Shown here: positions 7,270 to 17,250 of the stretch, in pieces | Position numbering within the stretch: position 1 is the first letter of the stretch | Layout: each line of letters opens with the position of its first letter | From: TWA4 sp051879215 | GTDB lineage: Bacteria; Bacillota; Clostridia; Lachnospirales; Lachnospiraceae | DNA: 41,975 nucleotides | Direction: 5' to 3' | Assembly (NCBI GenBank): GCA_051879215.1 | Contig: JBJELP010000115.1 | Location: 1-41,975 of the forward strand | Made by a program: the position numbers and the translations under genes | Notes under the pieces: generated by a model | Told to the model about the DNA's origin: nothing | Database searches by the model: none | What the model saw: only the letters and a program-made list of their open reading frames with translations

Positions 7270-10200
7270 ATGAAAAAAATTGTCAAAAAGCTTACTGCCG
7301 TATTCCTGGCATTTGCCATGACGGTGAGTCCGTACTCAACTGCATTTGCTGCTCCCGGAAATTCGGGAAATCAGACAGCGAACACGGATGAGATGATTCT
7401 CAGTGAATCCGCAGAGAGTATTCTGGAAGCTGCCAGAATGATTGCATCATTGAATGAATCATACGGCATCAAAGAGGAAAATCAGGATAGTAAGGAAAAA
7501 GTAGCTGTTAAGGATGCTATCTTCAATGGCTTCAACGGCACAACAGATCTGTCCCGCTATGGTATTTCTGCTGATAAGATGGATTCTCTGATCACAGAAA
7601 TTCTGGGCGAAAACAATATGACAGATGCAGTAGCTGTTGATTACAATACAGATGATGAAGATAATGTCACCACAACAGAAGTTGAGATGGATCCGATGCT
7701 GACACTGGCAGCTGAAGAACTGTCAGAAAATGCAACAGTATATGGCCTGACAGAAGAACAGAGTCAGGAATTGCTGGGTATGTATGCACAGTATCTGCAG
7801 CTTTATGAAGCCAATGCAGATGTATTCGGTGTGCAGGTACCGTATAACACCACAAGAGATACCAATGCCAACCCCATCGGTTCTATGCTGGATGTGGCAG
7901 GTGTTCCGGCGGAATACGCAATGGCAGGTGGTGTTGGATATGATGTCCTTTCCGGTATCATTCAGCTGTATATTCTGGGAACCCAGTTTGCAGTTGATGA
8001 GGAGAATGGATTCAGGGATGAAATCATTGCCGCAAGAAATGAGGCATTATCTGTACTGACAGATGATATGACAGATATGCAGAAATATCTGGCGCTCAAT
8101 GGATGGCTGGCTGATAACTGCCAGTTCAACATGGCATATATCATGGAACAGATGGTAGAGCCGGAACCGGCAGAAAATCAGCTTTATGAATATGCTTATC
8201 AGTGCATGTACCATATGATTTACAATCAGGTATATGATGGTACATATAATGCTTTAGTAGATGTATATGGTGAAGAACAGGCCAAACAGATTGCTACCGC
8301 ACAGGCAGATGCTTTCATGGTTGATGTTCAGGAAGAAGGCGGCAGCGGTGAACAGCAGGCTGCTTCCACTGCTTCTGCTATCGTAGGTATGTGGGGCTCG
8401 AATCAGGTTGGTGTCTTCGTTCAGAAGAAAGCGGTATGCTTTGGTTACGCTACTGTTTATGCATATCTGTTACAGTGTGCACATCCTGAAATTTATCTGA
8501 AGGATGGCAAGACTCTGGATGATGCTTCCAACTGGAAATCCTACAAAGAGCTGAATTACGAACTGGACAGCAACGGTGATCCGGTTCAGGATGACAACGG
8601 TGATTATAAGTGGAGCACAAAGGCTGCTGCTGTTGCCGATTATGTCAAGATTATCTTTGATGCAGATGTAACCATGTTTGGTCAGGATTCTGATTTTGGT
8701 GAAGCTCATTACTGGAATGCAGTGAAACTGGATGGCAAGTGGTATTATGTGGATCCCTGTTATGTGGACATCTACGTTGAGTGTATGAGCCGCGACCGTG
8801 TGGAGACAGACGGCAATCTGAATCATCTGTACTTTATGTTCAGTGATGATTCCTGTCGTGAAATGTACGATGATTACTACGAAGAAATCCGTACATTATA
8901 TGAAGGAATTGCGACAGATACGACCTATGAAGAATCATGGGTTGCCTTTGTAAAGAGCCAGCCGTTTTTTGCCGGCGACAAGATTTATTATTTCTATGAT
9001 TCCACAGACCTTCTGGATATCATGAGAAATTATGGTACCGGCGGAAACTCCAACAGCAGAGCAGCTAATGATTACGATGGTTTATTCACAGAGACAGAAT
9101 ATAAGATTGTTTACCATGACAATTCAAAGATGGAAGATACCAGTGATGAATTCTCCACGCTGATTGATTTCAACAATGGTCAGGTTTACAATCCGGAAAC
9201 AGAAGAAATGGAAGACAATACACTGATCGCAGAGCTGTATGAAGAGCATCAGGAATACGTGCAGGAATATCCTTCCATCTCCATTTCCTGTGCATATGAT
9301 AATGGTGTGATTTATTTCAGCCTTTCCAACTGTGTTCTGTCCTATGATTTAGCAAAAGGTACTGTAACAAAGCTGATTGAATATACAGAAGTAAGCGGTG
9401 AACGTGATATGACCAACGGTCTTGGCGGTCTGGCGTTTACTGAAAGCAGCAACCCGGGAGAGAACGGTATTACCGTTAAGAATCCGCCGATTGCTGATAT
9501 GACAATCAAGAGAGATGGAAAAATGTATGTTTCCATCGCTACCAACTACGCATTTATTTCCGGTAAGGATTTTGGTGAACTGACAGACTACAGCAGCTAC
9601 GGCTACAAGTTTGCAGAAACCAATTACAACCCTTCTTATAATACTTACTACAACAATGACGAAGCCAACGACAATGATGAATTCATGTGGAGTGCAAACA
9701 TTGTTGAAACCATTGAAATGAGCCATCTGACAGGCAGCAGCCATAACTACAGTAAAGTTACTGTTCCGGCAAGCTGTACAGAAAATGAATATACAGTCAA
9801 TGTTTGCTCAACCTGTGGTAAGATTGAGGAAGGCACAAGTACGCAGGTAAGTGTGCAGACACTGAATGCGGATGATGAGAATGGCGAAGAAGAAAAAGTA
9901 GCAGCAACACTGAACATCAAAGTATATGATGCAGAAGCAGAAGAAGATGCAGCTGCGATTGCAGAAGCAGTGCTTGAGGCAAAAGGAACAAAGGATGAGA
10001 CTGTAACTTTCACAGCAGATCAGATAGCTAATGCAGCGAAAGAACAGCTTGATGAAACTTATACGCTGGATGAGAACAGTATACCTGAAGACGGAGTAAC
10101 TGTAACATATGGCGGTGAAGCTAAAACTGTAGAACTGAAGGCAAATAAGAAAAAAGCAGAAGAAGTAGCAGCAACACTGAACATCAAAGTATATGATGCA

Positions 10201-12671
10201 GAAGCAGAAGAAGATGCAGCTGCGATTGCAGAAGCAGTGCTTGAGGCAAAAGGAACAAAGGATGAGACTGTAACTTTCACAGCAGATCAGATAGCTAATG
10301 CAGCGAAAGAACAGCTTGATGAAACTTATACGCTGGATGAGAGCAGTATACCTGAAGAAGGAGTAACTGTAACATATGGCAGTGAAGCTGAAACTGTAGA
10401 ACTGAAGGCAAACAAGAAAAAAGCAGAAGATGCAGTAGCAACACTGAACATCAAAGTATATGATGCAGAAGCAGAAGAAGGTGCAGCTGCGATTGCAGAA
10501 GCAGTGCTTGAGGCAAAAGGAACAAAGGATGAGACTNNNNNNNNNNNNNNNNNNNNNNNNNNNNNNNNNNNNNNNNNNNNNNNNNNNNNNNNNNNNNNNN
10601 NNNNNNNNNNNNNNNNNNNNNNNNNNNNNNNNNNNNTGCAGCTGCGATTGCAGAAGCAGTGCTTGAGGCAAAAGGAACAAAGGATGAGACTGTAACTTTC
10701 ACAGCAGATCAGATAGCTAATGCAGCGAAAGAACAGCTTGATGAAACTTATACGCTGGATGAGAGCAGTATACCTGAAGAAGGAGTAACTGTAACATATG
10801 GCAGTGAAGCTGAAACTGTAGAACTGAAGGCAAACAAGAAAAAAGCAGAAGATGCAGTAGCAACACTGAACATCAAAGTATATGATGCAGAAGCAGAAGA
10901 AGGTTCAGCTGCGATTGCAGAAGCAGTGCTTGAGGCAAAGGGAACAGAAGGTGAGACTGTAACCTTCAAAGCAGATGAAATAGCTGATGCAGCGAAAGAA
11001 CAGCTTAATGAATCTTATACACTGGATGAGAGCAGTATACCTGAAGAAGGAGTAACTGTGACATATGGCGGTGAAGCTAAAACTGTAGAATTAACAGCTA
11101 CACCAAAAGAAAAAGCTACTGCAACACTGATTGTCAAGGTTTACAACACACCTACAGTTCCGGCAGATCCGGAAGAAGATGAAGAAGAAGACAGAACCGG
11201 TCTGATTGTTGAAGTAACAGATACAGACGACGGTAATGTAGGTGATAGCAAAGCGTATACTGCTGCTGAGATCGAAGCTTTAGTGAAAGAAGAAGTAGAA
11301 GCTAAAGGTTATACGTTGGATGATGTAGAAGATGGCGCTGATGTAAAATATGGTGAAACCGTTGTTGTGAAACTGACAGCTACTGCAGGTGAAGGTCATA
11401 CATACGTGAAGTTTGACGAAACCTACTACACTAAGAGCAACGGTAACTGGCAGACCGGTACAAGCTATGTATGTATCGACTGCGGACATGCCTTCGAGCT
11501 GGATGAAGACGGTGAGACAGTTGAAGAAAATCTGAGAAGCAATGATAAGTTACTGTCAGACGCTGATATTGCAGAATATGCAAAGAATACAACAGAAATC
11601 TGGACCTGGTCTACAGATGGAACAGAAGCTTCCATGTATACTGTTCCCACTGCACTGAAGGATCATATGTTTGACTGCGTATGGGAAAACAGTGCATTCA
11701 GTTCACGTGAAGTGGCAACTGTAACAGGAGACTGTGAAACAGGTAAATTTACCGCAGAACTTAAGAGTGGCAAGACAGCAACAAAGACAGTTACAGCAGG
11801 TCATCATTCTTATCTGAATCAGGAAGAAACGGATGATAATAAAAATGTGACTCAGGAAGCAGCCGTTCAGTGGACCTGGGCTGATGATTTCTCCAGTGCA
11901 ACAGCATCTTTCATCTGTGATGTCTGTGGAAAGACAAGTTCAAAAACTGTTTCCGGTGATGATATTAAGAAGGAGACAAAGGATCCGACCTGTTCAGACG
12001 CAGGTTCCAATACCTATACAGCAACAGTAACTGTGGATGGTGTGAACTATATCAGTTCCAGAAGTGAGGAAATTCCTGCAACAGGTAAACATACCTATGA
12101 AGATGGTGTCTGCACAGTCTGTGGAGAAAAAGAAAATCCGTTCGTCGATGTCAGTGAAGAAGATTATTATTATGATGCTGTTCTCTGGGCAGTTCATAAT
12201 GGTATCACTGTAGGTAAAGACGAGACTCACTTTGAGCCGAAGGCAAATTGTACTCGTGCTCAGGTAGTTACTTTCCTTTGGAGAACAATGGGAGAGCCGG
12301 AACCGGAGACCACAGAAAATCCGTTTGTCGATGTTGCGGCAGATGCTTATTACCATGATGCTGTATTGTGGGCATATGAGAATGGTATTACTGTAGGTAT
12401 TGATTCCACTCATTTTGCACCGGGCGACACAGTTACAAGATGTCAGTTTGTTGCTTTCCTGCATCGTAACGAAGGAGAACCGGAACCGAAGACCACAGAA
12501 AATCCGTTTGTTGATGTTTCAGAAAGCAAGTATTACTATAATGCAGTACTGTGGGCATATGAAAACGGTATTACTGTAGGTAAAGATGAAACTCATTTTG
12601 CACCGGATAAGACCTGTACCCGTGCTGAAGTAGTAACATTCCTTTATCGTACATATGGTGAAGAGGAATAA
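7270..12671 (+). CDS. Giant secreted transglutaminase-like protein with tandem repeats and three SLH domains (interrupted by assembly gap)
   Basis: This is one gene split by a 100-N gap at 10537-10636; the frame differs on the two sides only because the gap length is arbitrary. A signal peptide spans about residues 1-27 (lysine-rich start, hydrophobic core, AFA-AP cleavage site). A transglutaminase-like fold follows, with candidate catalytic Cys390 (AVCFGYA), His480 (EAHYWNAV) and Asp495 (YYVDPCY). Next come a CSTCGK two-cysteine motif (9808-9828), near-identical 89-residue repeats (from 9898), a divergent repeat (from 11115), more paired-cysteine modules (CIDCG, CDVCG, CTVCG) and three SLH domains (12136-12671), each with an NPFVDV start. 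The SLH domains should hold it non-covalently to the wall polysaccharide. The ribosome site AAAGGAGG is nine bases before the start. Domain order is seen; cross-linking or peptidase activity is unproven. Confidence 0.85.
9898..11114 (+). repeat. In-frame tandem repeats, 267 bp (89 residues) each
   Basis: Units start at 9898, 10165 and 10432, then (after the gap) one whose start lies inside the gap, and 10854; a divergent unit begins at 11115. The first units are nearly identical in DNA, with changes concentrated at a few codons; the unit at 10854 is shorter (261 bp) and more diverged. Each unit begins near ATLNIKVYDAEAE and ends in a lysine-rich linker. High identity points to recent expansion and explains the assembly break. 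Confidence 0.9.
10537..10636. other. Assembly gap (100 N) inside the repeat array
   Basis: Exactly 100 N. Repeat phase gives the true size: the unit before the gap starts at 10432 and the post-gap sequence is phased to a start at 10587 in window numbering. For units of 267 bp the real gap must be 212 + 267k bases (k = 0, 1, 2...). This also restores one reading frame. Confidence 0.85.
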
Positions 12672-12711
12672 ACAGAGTAAAGGATAGTTTATCCACAATT
12701 AATTAAAATGT

Positions 12712-12759
12712 AAAAAGGGGCTGTTGTACTAAAATAGTAATTGGTACAACAGCTCCTTT
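12712..12759 (+). terminator. Intrinsic terminator after the giant SLH gene
   Basis: GGGGCTGTTGTAC pairs with GTACAACAGCTCC (one G-U pair) and is bracketed by an A-run and CCTTTGTTTG. It separates the surface protein gene from the polysaccharide operon. Confidence 0.75.
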
Positions 12760-12820
12760 GTTTGTATAAAATGCTTTCCTGTTCCGGTTAAAGTACATCT
12801 GATATTTCTGTTTTTGCAAA

Positions 12821-12849
12821 TTTACAAAAAACATATAAGATGATACAAT
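12821..12849 (+). promoter_or_regulatory. Candidate promoter of the polysaccharide operon
   Basis: TTTACA at 12821-12826 and TACAAT at 12844-12849 have a 17-base spacer. Transcription would start near 12856, about 95 bases before the first gene's preferred start. No other clear promoter is seen down to 22591. Confidence 0.55.
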
Positions 12850-12951
12850 ACAAAACGGGTATACAATGAAAAAATGACGATTATATCGTGCCGAAATGTG
12901 TTTGAAGCCCCAATAGTGATACACGAGCAGAGAGAAAGGCGTATAAAGAAA

Positions 12952-13770
12952 ATGAATCCTTTAGTTGATAAGAGATATCCCATATTGAATACATATGTAA
13001 ATGCCATGTCAATGGATGAGACGGTGGCTGTCGTAGAGGAAATGATTGCACGTCGGGTTCCGGTACAACATGTGGTGATCAATGCGTTAAAGGTAAATCT
13101 CATGCGGAAAGATGAGACCCTTCGGAAAATCGTCAATGAATGTCCCCTCATTAATGCAGATGGCGCTTCGATTCTATTGGCCGCAAAGCTGCTGAAGATA
13201 CCTCTTAAAGAACGTGTGACGGGATTTGATCTGTTTGTACGCTTAGTGGAAGAGGCTGCTGTTAAAAACTATAAAATTTATCTTTTCGGTGCCAGAGAAG
13301 AGGTTGTAAAAAAAGTAAAGACCATATTTGAACAGAAATATCCTTCCTTACAGATTGTTGGGTATCGAAATGGGTATTTTACAGAGGCAGATGAGCCGGA
13401 AATTGTAAAAAACATGGCAGAATCCGGTGCGGATATGATGTTTGTAGCCTTTTCTTCCCCGAAGAAGGAGTATTGGATCCGAAAATATCTGAATCAATTG
13501 AATATTCCATTTGTTATGGGAGTAGGCGGCAGTTTTGATGTGATTGCAGGTACAACAAAGCGTGCGCCCTTGTGGATGCAGAAGCATGGGATGGAATGGT
13601 TTTACCGTTTCATACAGGAACCCCGAAGGCTCTGGAGACGGTATCTGGTTGGGAATGTAAGCTATATGTTTTTTGTACTGCAGTGTAAACTGCAGTCTGC
13701 GATCCCCCCAAAAACAACAGAACAGAAAGTAAATCAGAAGAAAAAACTAAGAGAAGAGAAAAAAAGATAA
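12952..13770 (+). CDS. tagA: WecG/TagA/CpsF family glycosyltransferase (GT26), probable ManNAc or ManNAcA transferase
   Basis: This 272-residue protein is a GT26-family enzyme, which typically adds N-acetylmannosamine (TagA) or its uronate (WecG) to a lipid-linked GlcNAc. Visible family features are VVINALKVNL, the CPLINADGAS segment with its conserved Asp, the VFVAFSSPKKEYWI-like region and the MGVGGSFDVIAG motif, ending in a basic, amphipathic tail (RRLWRRYL) typical of membrane association. The start at 12952 fits the family length; an in-frame ATG at 12874 would add 26 residues of unlikely sequence and overlap the promoter region. It opens an operon with wecC and wecB, which make the expected donor sugars. 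The family is firm; TagA versus WecG role is inferred from the locus, so the symbol is provisional. Confidence 0.85.
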   Translation: MNPLVDKRYPILNTYVNAMSMDETVAVVEEMIARRVPVQHVVINALKVNLMRKDETLRKIVNECPLINADGASILLAAKLLKIPLKERVTGFDLFVRLVEEAAVKNYKIYLFGAREEVVKKVKTIFEQKYPSLQIVGYRNGYFTEADEPEIVKNMAESGADMMFVAFSSPKKEYWIRKYLNQLNIPFVMGVGGSFDVIAGTTKRAPLWMQKHGMEWFYRFIQEPRRLWRRYLVGNVSYMFFVLQCKLQSAIPPKTTEQKVNQKKKLREEKKR

Positions 13771-13782
13771 AGAGGAAATAAT

Positions 13783-15006
13783 ATGGTAAATGTAGTAGGA
13801 CTTGGGTATATTGGACTGCCGACTATTCTGATGCTGGCTGCCCATGGCGTGGAAGTGACAGGTACCGATTATAATAAAGATCTGGTGGATTCTTTGAATG
13901 CAGGAAAACTGTCTTTTAAAGAAGATGGACTGGAGGAACTGTATCAGAAAGCCAGAGAAAATGGGGTATCATTTACAACCGAATATATGAAGGCTGATGT
14001 GTATATCATATCCGTGCCGACTCCTTATGAAGAAAGAACCAAGAAGGTAGATGCGTCCTATGTGGTAAAGGCGGTTCAAGCCGTGCTGCCGGTTTGCAGT
14101 AAGGGAGCAGTGATTGTGATCGAATCAACCATATCACCTGGTACCATTGATACATATATTCGGCCGGTGATTCAGAAAGCCGGTCTGGTCATCGGGGAGG
14201 ATATCCACCTTGCCCATGCACCGGAGAGAATCATTCCGGGCAATATGATTCATGAGCTGCTTCATAATGATCGGACCATTGGTGCAGATGATCCTGTCAT
14301 TGGCGAGAAAATCAAGTCCATCTATGGATCCTTCTGCCGGGGAACCATCACGGTGACAGGAATCCGTGCAGCAGAGATGAGCAAAGTTGTGGAGAATACA
14401 TTCCGTGACATTAATATTGCCTATGCAAACGAACTGGCCAGAATCTGCCATGAGCAAGGGTTGGATGTTTATGAGATTATCCGGATTGCCAATCAGCATC
14501 CAAGGGTGAATATTCTGTCTCCCGGTCCCGGTGTGGGCGGACATTGTATTCCCATTGATCCCTGGTTTCTGGTGGGAGATTTCCCGAGTCTGACCCATGT
14601 GATCAAAGCCGCACGGGAAGTGAATGATTCCATGCCGGAATATGTGCTGAGCCGTGTATCAGAAGTCATGAATGAACGCGGTATTGAGGATATCAGTAAG
14701 GTCGGTTTTTATGGTCTGACTTACAAGGCAGATGTGGATGATGTCAGAGATTCACCCACATTACAGATGCTCTCCTCTTTGAAGCACCATCTGTGCGGCA
14801 ACAGAGTGAAGGTCTATGACCCTATGGTGGAAAAGGATATTGTACCGAATCAGTATCATGATCTGGATGCCTTTCTGGACGCCGTTGAACTGGTCGTAAT
14901 CCTGGTGGATCATTGCGAAATAAAAGAAAATATGGAAAAATTAAAAGATAAGATAATATTTGATACCAAACATATCTGCAGTCTGGAAGGTGCTTACCAC
15001 CTTTAG
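13783..15006 (+). CDS. wecC: UDP-N-acetyl-D-mannosamine dehydrogenase
   Basis: This 407-residue protein belongs to the UDP-glucose/GDP-mannose dehydrogenase family. The NAD-binding GLGYIGLP motif lies at residues 5-12, SVPTP and ESTISPGT follow, and the catalytic Cys255 is in GPGVGGHCIPIDP. Enzymes of this subgroup oxidise UDP-ManNAc twice to UDP-ManNAc uronate. It comes 12 bases after the GT26 gene with AGAGGAA as ribosome site, and wecB, which makes its substrate, is the next gene. That pairing favours UDP-ManNAc over UDP-glucose as substrate. It should act in the cytoplasm. An acidic ManNAcA residue would give the wall polymer negative charge. Family and catalytic residue are seen; substrate is inferred from context and overall resemblance to WecC. 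Confidence 0.85.
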   Translation: MVNVVGLGYIGLPTILMLAAHGVEVTGTDYNKDLVDSLNAGKLSFKEDGLEELYQKARENGVSFTTEYMKADVYIISVPTPYEERTKKVDASYVVKAVQAVLPVCSKGAVIVIESTISPGTIDTYIRPVIQKAGLVIGEDIHLAHAPERIIPGNMIHELLHNDRTIGADDPVIGEKIKSIYGSFCRGTITVTGIRAAEMSKVVENTFRDINIAYANELARICHEQGLDVYEIIRIANQHPRVNILSPGPGVGGHCIPIDPWFLVGDFPSLTHVIKAAREVNDSMPEYVLSRVSEVMNERGIEDISKVGFYGLTYKADVDDVRDSPTLQMLSSLKHHLCGNRVKVYDPMVEKDIVPNQYHDLDAFLDAVELVVILVDHCEIKENMEKLKDKIIFDTKHICSLEGAYHL

Positions 15007-15037
15007 AAACAAGCGAGTGGAATGAGAAGAGACAATT

Positions 15038-16144
15038 ATGAAGAAAAAAGTTATGTTAGTATTTGGCACCAGACCGGAAGCAATTAAAATGTGTCCGCTG
15101 GTGAATGAACTTAAAAAAAGAAGTCATGCATTTGAAACCTGTGTCTGTGTAACAGGACAGCATCGTCAGATGCTGGATCAGGTATTGGATACGTTCCGGG
15201 TGGAACCGGAATATGATCTTTCCATTATGAAAGAGAAACAGAGTCTGTTCAGCATCACTGTAGATATTCTGGAAAAAATCAGAGAAGTACTGGAACGGGA
15301 AAGACCGGATGTGGTGCTGGTTCATGGCGATACAAGTACAACTTTTGTGACATCCCTGGCTTGTTTTTATCTGAATATTCCTGTGGGGCATGTGGAAGCA
15401 GGACTGCGGACCTATAATCTTGCGAGCCCTTATCCGGAAGAGTTTAACAGACAGGCAGTCAGTATCATCAGTCAGTTCAATTTTGCGCCGACTGAGCTTG
15501 CCAGGAAGAATCTCCTGTCAGAGGGCAAAAAACCGGAGCGTATCTTTGTGACAGGCAATACTGTCATTGATGCGTTAAAAACGACAGTAAAGGACGATTA
15601 CACCCATCCTGAGCTGGAATGGGCATCGGACAGTCGTCTGGTACTGATAACGGCCCATCGGCGAGAGAATCTTGGAACACCGATGAAGCATATGTTTTCT
15701 GCAATTCGCCGTGTGCTGGATGAGCATCCGGATGTAAAAGCCATTTACCCGATTCATATGAATCCGCTTGTAAGAGAGACAGCCAGAGCAGTTTTTGGCG
15801 ATGAGAGCCGTCTGCATATTATTGAACCGCTGGATGTTCTGGATTTTCATAATTTTATGTCCAGAAGCCATATTATTCTGACAGATTCCGGCGGAATACA
15901 GGAAGAAGCCCCTTCCCTTGGCAAGCCGGTTCTTGTAATGAGAGATACCACAGAACGTCCGGAAGGCGTAGAGGCCGGAACTCTGAAATTAACAGGAACA
16001 GAAGAAGAGACGATCTATCGCTGTTTTACACAGCTGCTGGATGATCCTGCCGAATATGACAGGATGAGTAAAGCCAGCAATCCATATGGAGATGGAAAAG
16101 CCTGCGTACGAATTGCAGATATACTGGAACAGGAGCTTTGTTAA
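15038..16144 (+). CDS. wecB: UDP-N-acetylglucosamine 2-epimerase (non-hydrolysing)
   Basis: This 368-residue protein interconverts UDP-GlcNAc and UDP-ManNAc. Seen are the N-terminal VFGTRPEAIKM motif, VVLVHGDTSTT, GHVEAGLRTY, the TAHRRENLG segment, and TDSGGIQEEAPSLGKPVLVMR, all hallmarks of the WecB/MnaA family, and the length is normal. It supplies donor sugar to the GT26 enzyme and to WecC. It starts 31 bases after wecC. Its stop codon shares one base with the ATG of the next gene, so translation is coupled. Both known roles, enterobacterial common antigen and wall teichoic or secondary cell wall polymer synthesis, fit; a Gram-positive wall polymer is more likely here because of the SLH proteins on both sides. 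Confidence 0.93.
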   Translation: MKKKVMLVFGTRPEAIKMCPLVNELKKRSHAFETCVCVTGQHRQMLDQVLDTFRVEPEYDLSIMKEKQSLFSITVDILEKIREVLERERPDVVLVHGDTSTTFVTSLACFYLNIPVGHVEAGLRTYNLASPYPEEFNRQAVSIISQFNFAPTELARKNLLSEGKKPERIFVTGNTVIDALKTTVKDDYTHPELEWASDSRLVLITAHRRENLGTPMKHMFSAIRRVLDEHPDVKAIYPIHMNPLVRETARAVFGDESRLHIIEPLDVLDFHNFMSRSHIILTDSGGIQEEAPSLGKPVLVMRDTTERPEGVEAGTLKLTGTEEETIYRCFTQLLDDPAEYDRMSKASNPYGDGKACVRIADILEQELC

Positions 16145-17250
16145 TGTCTGACAAACGGAAAATTCATGTATATATGATGGGATCCCGGCCTTCGGTAAAA
16201 GGCGGGATGAGCAGTGTGGTGAAACAGCTTCTGCAGCACGACTGGGGAAGCGATATGGACATACATTATCTGCCGACCCATGCTTCCGGTTCTGCTGTAA
16301 AAAGATGCTGTGTGTTTGCAGGAAGTTTTTTAAAACTGTTATTTTTATTGATTTTCCGAAGAAGAGAAATTGATGTTTTATACCTGCATATGTCCTATAA
16401 AGGCAGTTTTACAAGAAAATATCTGATTTATAAGCTGGCAGATGCTTTTGGAAAGAAAGTGATTCTCCACCTGCATGGCTCTGAGTTCCGACAGTTTTAT
16501 GAAGGGTCGGGATCTGATCGAAAGCAGAAAATCCGTGAACTTTTTGAGGGAAGTGAGCGGGTTATTGTTCTGGGAACATACTGGTGTGACTATATTCACC
16601 GTATTGCACCGAAGACAACAGTTAATGTGATTCAGAATGCCGTATCCATACCGGAAGATGTGGTGACATGGAATCCTCTGTCTGTGCAGCTGCTGTATCT
16701 GGGTGTGCTGATTCCGCGCAAGGGTGTAAACGACCTGATCGATGCATTGCATATTCTGGATGAACGCGGATTGGTCAGACTTAAAAACATCCGACTGGTG
16801 ATCGGCGGAACCGGTGATGAGATGGAGACTCTGAGGGAACAGTGTCGGAAACTTCATCTTGAATCCTGTGTTGATTTTGTCGGTTGGGTGGACGGCGAAG
16901 CGAAGAAAAGACTGCTGCAGACCAGCCACTGCCTGATTTTGCCGTCCTACAACGAAGGACTGCCGGTGTCGATTCTGGAAGCGATGAGTTATGGTGTACC
17001 CGTTGTCAGTACAGATGTGGGCAGTATCCGGGAAGCCGTTATAGAGGGAAGTAATGGTCATCTGGTGCAAAAGCATGCACCGGAAGAAATTGCGGATGCG
17101 ATTGGTGATATTATCGATAACGAAGCAGTATGGCTGGCGTATAGCCGGCAGGCAAGAAAAATTGCGGAACAAACGTTTAATGAGAATGTTTTTTTTGAAA
17201 AGATAGAAACAATTATTCATTCAGCTGTTAAAGGAGGAGCAAACAAATGA
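16144..17250 (+). CDS. Glycosyltransferase family 4 enzyme
   Basis: This 368-residue GT-B fold enzyme has the GT4 features: a glycine-rich N-terminal loop (GSRPSVKGGMSSVV), LHLHGSEF, the central YLGVLIPRKGVNDLI segment and the donor-binding LPSYNEGLPVSILEAMSYGVPVVST stretch, whose E-x7-E arrangement is typical. It should transfer a nucleotide-activated sugar with retention of configuration, at the cytoplasmic membrane face. The ATG at 16144 overlaps the wecB stop by one base, and AGGAG at 16131-16135 supports it; the TTG at 16138 is not needed. The next gene overlaps its stop by four bases. Donor and acceptor sugars cannot be read from the sequence. Confidence 0.85.
   Translation: MSDKRKIHVYMMGSRPSVKGGMSSVVKQLLQHDWGSDMDIHYLPTHASGSAVKRCCVFAGSFLKLLFLLIFRRREIDVLYLHMSYKGSFTRKYLIYKLADAFGKKVILHLHGSEFRQFYEGSGSDRKQKIRELFEGSERVIVLGTYWCDYIHRIAPKTTVNVIQNAVSIPEDVVTWNPLSVQLLYLGVLIPRKGVNDLIDALHILDERGLVRLKNIRLVIGGTGDEMETLREQCRKLHLESCVDFVGWVDGEAKKRLLQTSHCLILPSYNEGLPVSILEAMSYGVPVVSTDVGSIREAVIEGSNGHLVQKHAPEEIADAIGDIIDNEAVWLAYSRQARKIAEQTFNENVFFEKIETIIHSAVKGGANK

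Noticed and set aside
9898..11114. CRISPR array, because of regular repeats.
   Set aside because: The units are 267 bp, in frame, coding and contiguous, with no short repeat/spacer structure.
10659..12671. A separate gene starting after the first N gap.
   Set aside because: The ATG-like start is inside a repeat unit, no ribosome site is present, and correct gap length joins it in frame to the gene beginning at 7270.
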